This document shows, one piece after another, positions 62,595-64,000 of a stretch of DNA of 64,000 nucleotides. The position numbers were made by a program, and so were the translations under genes. The DNA is taken from the NCBI GenBank assembly GCA_024516035.1, contig JAMCCL010000015.1:124001-188000 (forward strand), read 5' to 3'. Each line of letters begins with the position of its first letter. Position 1 is the stretch's first letter. The notes under the pieces were generated by a model. It had not been told where the DNA came from. It was given only the letters and a program-made list of their open reading frames with translations, and ran no database searches. This stretch comes from Bactericera cockerelli. Lineage: Eukaryota > Arthropoda > Insecta > Hemiptera > Triozidae.

Positions 62595-63061
62595 TAATTT
62601 TTTTTTTTTTTTAATGAAGCTCGAGGTCTCTTCACAATTTTTGTGAAAACCGTAGCGTAGCATTGTCTTTCAAGATTCTCCTTATTTTTTCTAAATCAAT
62701 AATTTTATTTTATATTAATGCCGTCACTGGTTATTGCTCATAATAGTAACTACTCATTTTTCCTCACAAGAATTGATTGGACACCGGACATCCGAAGTAT
62801 AAAATCAAAGTTTAAAGTGTGACGCTGGCTTTTCCCGGCCCCACTCAGGCTGGGTGAGGTCAATGTGAGTAGCAGGTTTGTGAGTTTCCTGCGAATGGAG
62901 GGTAAAACCCCCGTCGTGATATGACCATGGCAGTTGAAAGCGACGTTAAACCCCACTTAAAAAAAAAAAAGTTTAAAGTATAAAATTTTCTAACCAGCTG
63001 GAATTCGAACCCATGTCACCGTGCGTGCGAACCCAGAGCGCCACACCACTCGACAGCGGTA
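62595..63061 (-). mobile_element. tRNA-derived SINE, family E, interrupted by a SINE core copy
   Basis: The minus-strand head reads TGTCGAGTGGTGTGGCGCTC, CACGCACGGTGACATGG, TTCGAATTCC; the body with TCTTGTGAGG and CAGTGACGGCATTAA continues past the insertion to a T run (plus strand) at 62599-62612. Confidence 0.8.
62819..62970 (+). mobile_element. SINE core copy nested in family E
   Basis: GTTTAAAGT flanks it (62810-62818, 62971-62979). It begins GTGACGCTGGCTTTTCCCGG, without a head, and ends AGCGACGTTAAACCCCACTT plus an A run. It is nearly identical to the copy at 40929-41092. Confidence 0.88.
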
Positions 63062-64000
63062 ATTTTCATTACCTATTAAAATAATAATTATCCAATGAAT
63101 TTACTAAGCATTACCTATATTTTATTTATAAATATTATGATTAGTTATTTCTTTTATCATTTTATCACAATCAATTTTATTTTGAATCACTTTATTCAAT
63201 ACCATTCAAAAACTGCCTCACTTTTCTATCCAAAATGATAACATTCCTTTGAACTCTTACCTTCGTGAAGCCCGCGTAATTTTTGAAATTTAAAAGTTGT
63301 AAATTATATTTTTTTTCTTTATGCGTTGAAAAGTGGCTGGGAAATTGAAGGAGATAATTATCATACCTATTTGAGAAATCCTAGATAATTACTTGTTCAA
63401 CTTATCTGACTAATCTTCATTTATAATGGTATAAACCCCTTTTTACCATGTTGAAAGTCCGCTCCCCGAATAATCTTCAAAATCTAGTGGTAATGTATTC
63501 TGAACATTCATAATAAAGAGGTCTCTCTTCACAATAGCTGTGCCTGGGTGATAAGAACCTAATTAGACAGATTTCTATTCTCTTACATCTGTGTTAAACC
63601 CTACTTCTTCTTTTTCTTTGCTTTATCCCGTTCAAACGGGGTTGGAATTTCAAGTCAGTCCTCTCCACAGTATTCTATCATGTACTAAATCACATCTGTG
63701 TTAAACCCTACTATTTAACTAAAAATGTCCCATGTTTTGTGTTATTTTAGTTTATTGGCTGTTGTCAAGAGTGTTTCTTTATTCAATAAAAATAGAAAAA
63801 TCATTTTCAAGTTTCACCAAAGCAGCCCCCGAGTGGCCCAAACTGGCCCAAAAATAAAATTCTAGGATCCCAATTAACATTTATACTAAATTTCAACAAT
63901 TATGAAGAATCCAGTCGAGAGTTATTGCGGAACAGACAGACAGACATACTAACAAAAGCCAAATTGTCCAGTATGCAAGTAAAAACAGAACCTCAATGTG
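63062..64000. other. No gene recognised
   Basis: AT-rich. A fragment with CCCGTTCAAACGGGGTTGG (63626-63645) resembles the 9560 repeat. Duplicated TCTGTGTTAAACCCTACT phrases lie at 63588 and 63694. A short CAGA run near 63935-63945 ends in a degraded repeat. Confidence 0.4.

Overview
The window is nuclear DNA from an animal, most likely an insect. It is AT-rich with large introns full of repeats, GC-rich exons with GT-AG splice sites, tRNA-like and 5S-rRNA-like SINEs, and an oxytocin/vasopressin-family (inotocin-type) neuropeptide gene of the kind known from many insects. I cannot tell the order from the sequence. There is no bacterial, phage or CRISPR content.

Two host genes can be built exon by exon, and they converge. 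The first is on the plus strand: an ankyrin-repeat protein whose visible exons are 18211-18340, 23101-23241 and 35313-35794. Splice phases agree and the stop codon is at 35792-35794. It most resembles the ANKRD33/ANKRD33B-like family; its start is not visible. The second is on the minus strand: a three-exon prepro-inotocin gene, with exons 47193-47017, 40244-40022 and 39752-39634. It encodes a signal peptide, the nonapeptide CLINNCPSG followed by Gly-Lys-Arg, and a divergent neurophysin domain.

Almost everything else is repeats. From 2.7 to 8.8 kb an APE-type LINE (ORF1 plus ORF2, with one frameshift) sits inside a 20-bp minisatellite and is flanked by a 225-bp direct duplication. From 9 to 18.2 kb there are SINE fragments, MITEs, a decayed endonuclease-like retroelement tail, and an inverted hairpin-ended element that runs right up to the splice acceptor of the first ankyrin exon. 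From 18.3 to 19.1 kb the end of that exon plus its splice donor is tandemly copied 12 times. A 2.6-kb Helitron-like element family occurs at 19859-22430 and again at 41161-46358, where one copy is inserted into another in the opposite orientation; a fragment lies at 37155. A restriction-like-endonuclease-type non-LTR retrotransposon with an N-terminal zinc finger and one frameshift lies antisense at 29484-32502, inside the last ankyrin intron.

The right third (47-64 kb) has no recognisable gene. It holds SINEs, some nested with clear target duplications, a 438-bp pure hexanucleotide run, two CA tracts, an 886-bp foldback element, a 5-kb head-to-head array of a ~797-bp satellite, and an adjacent 39-bp tandem array.

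The most notable observations are the Helitron-like family with a 540-bp terminal palindrome, the inotocin hormone with a neutral residue at position 8, the SINEs whose head looks like 5S rRNA, the splice-donor minisatellite, and the LINE with a 225-bp duplication. Family names come from recognising motifs and remembered family features; no database search was run.
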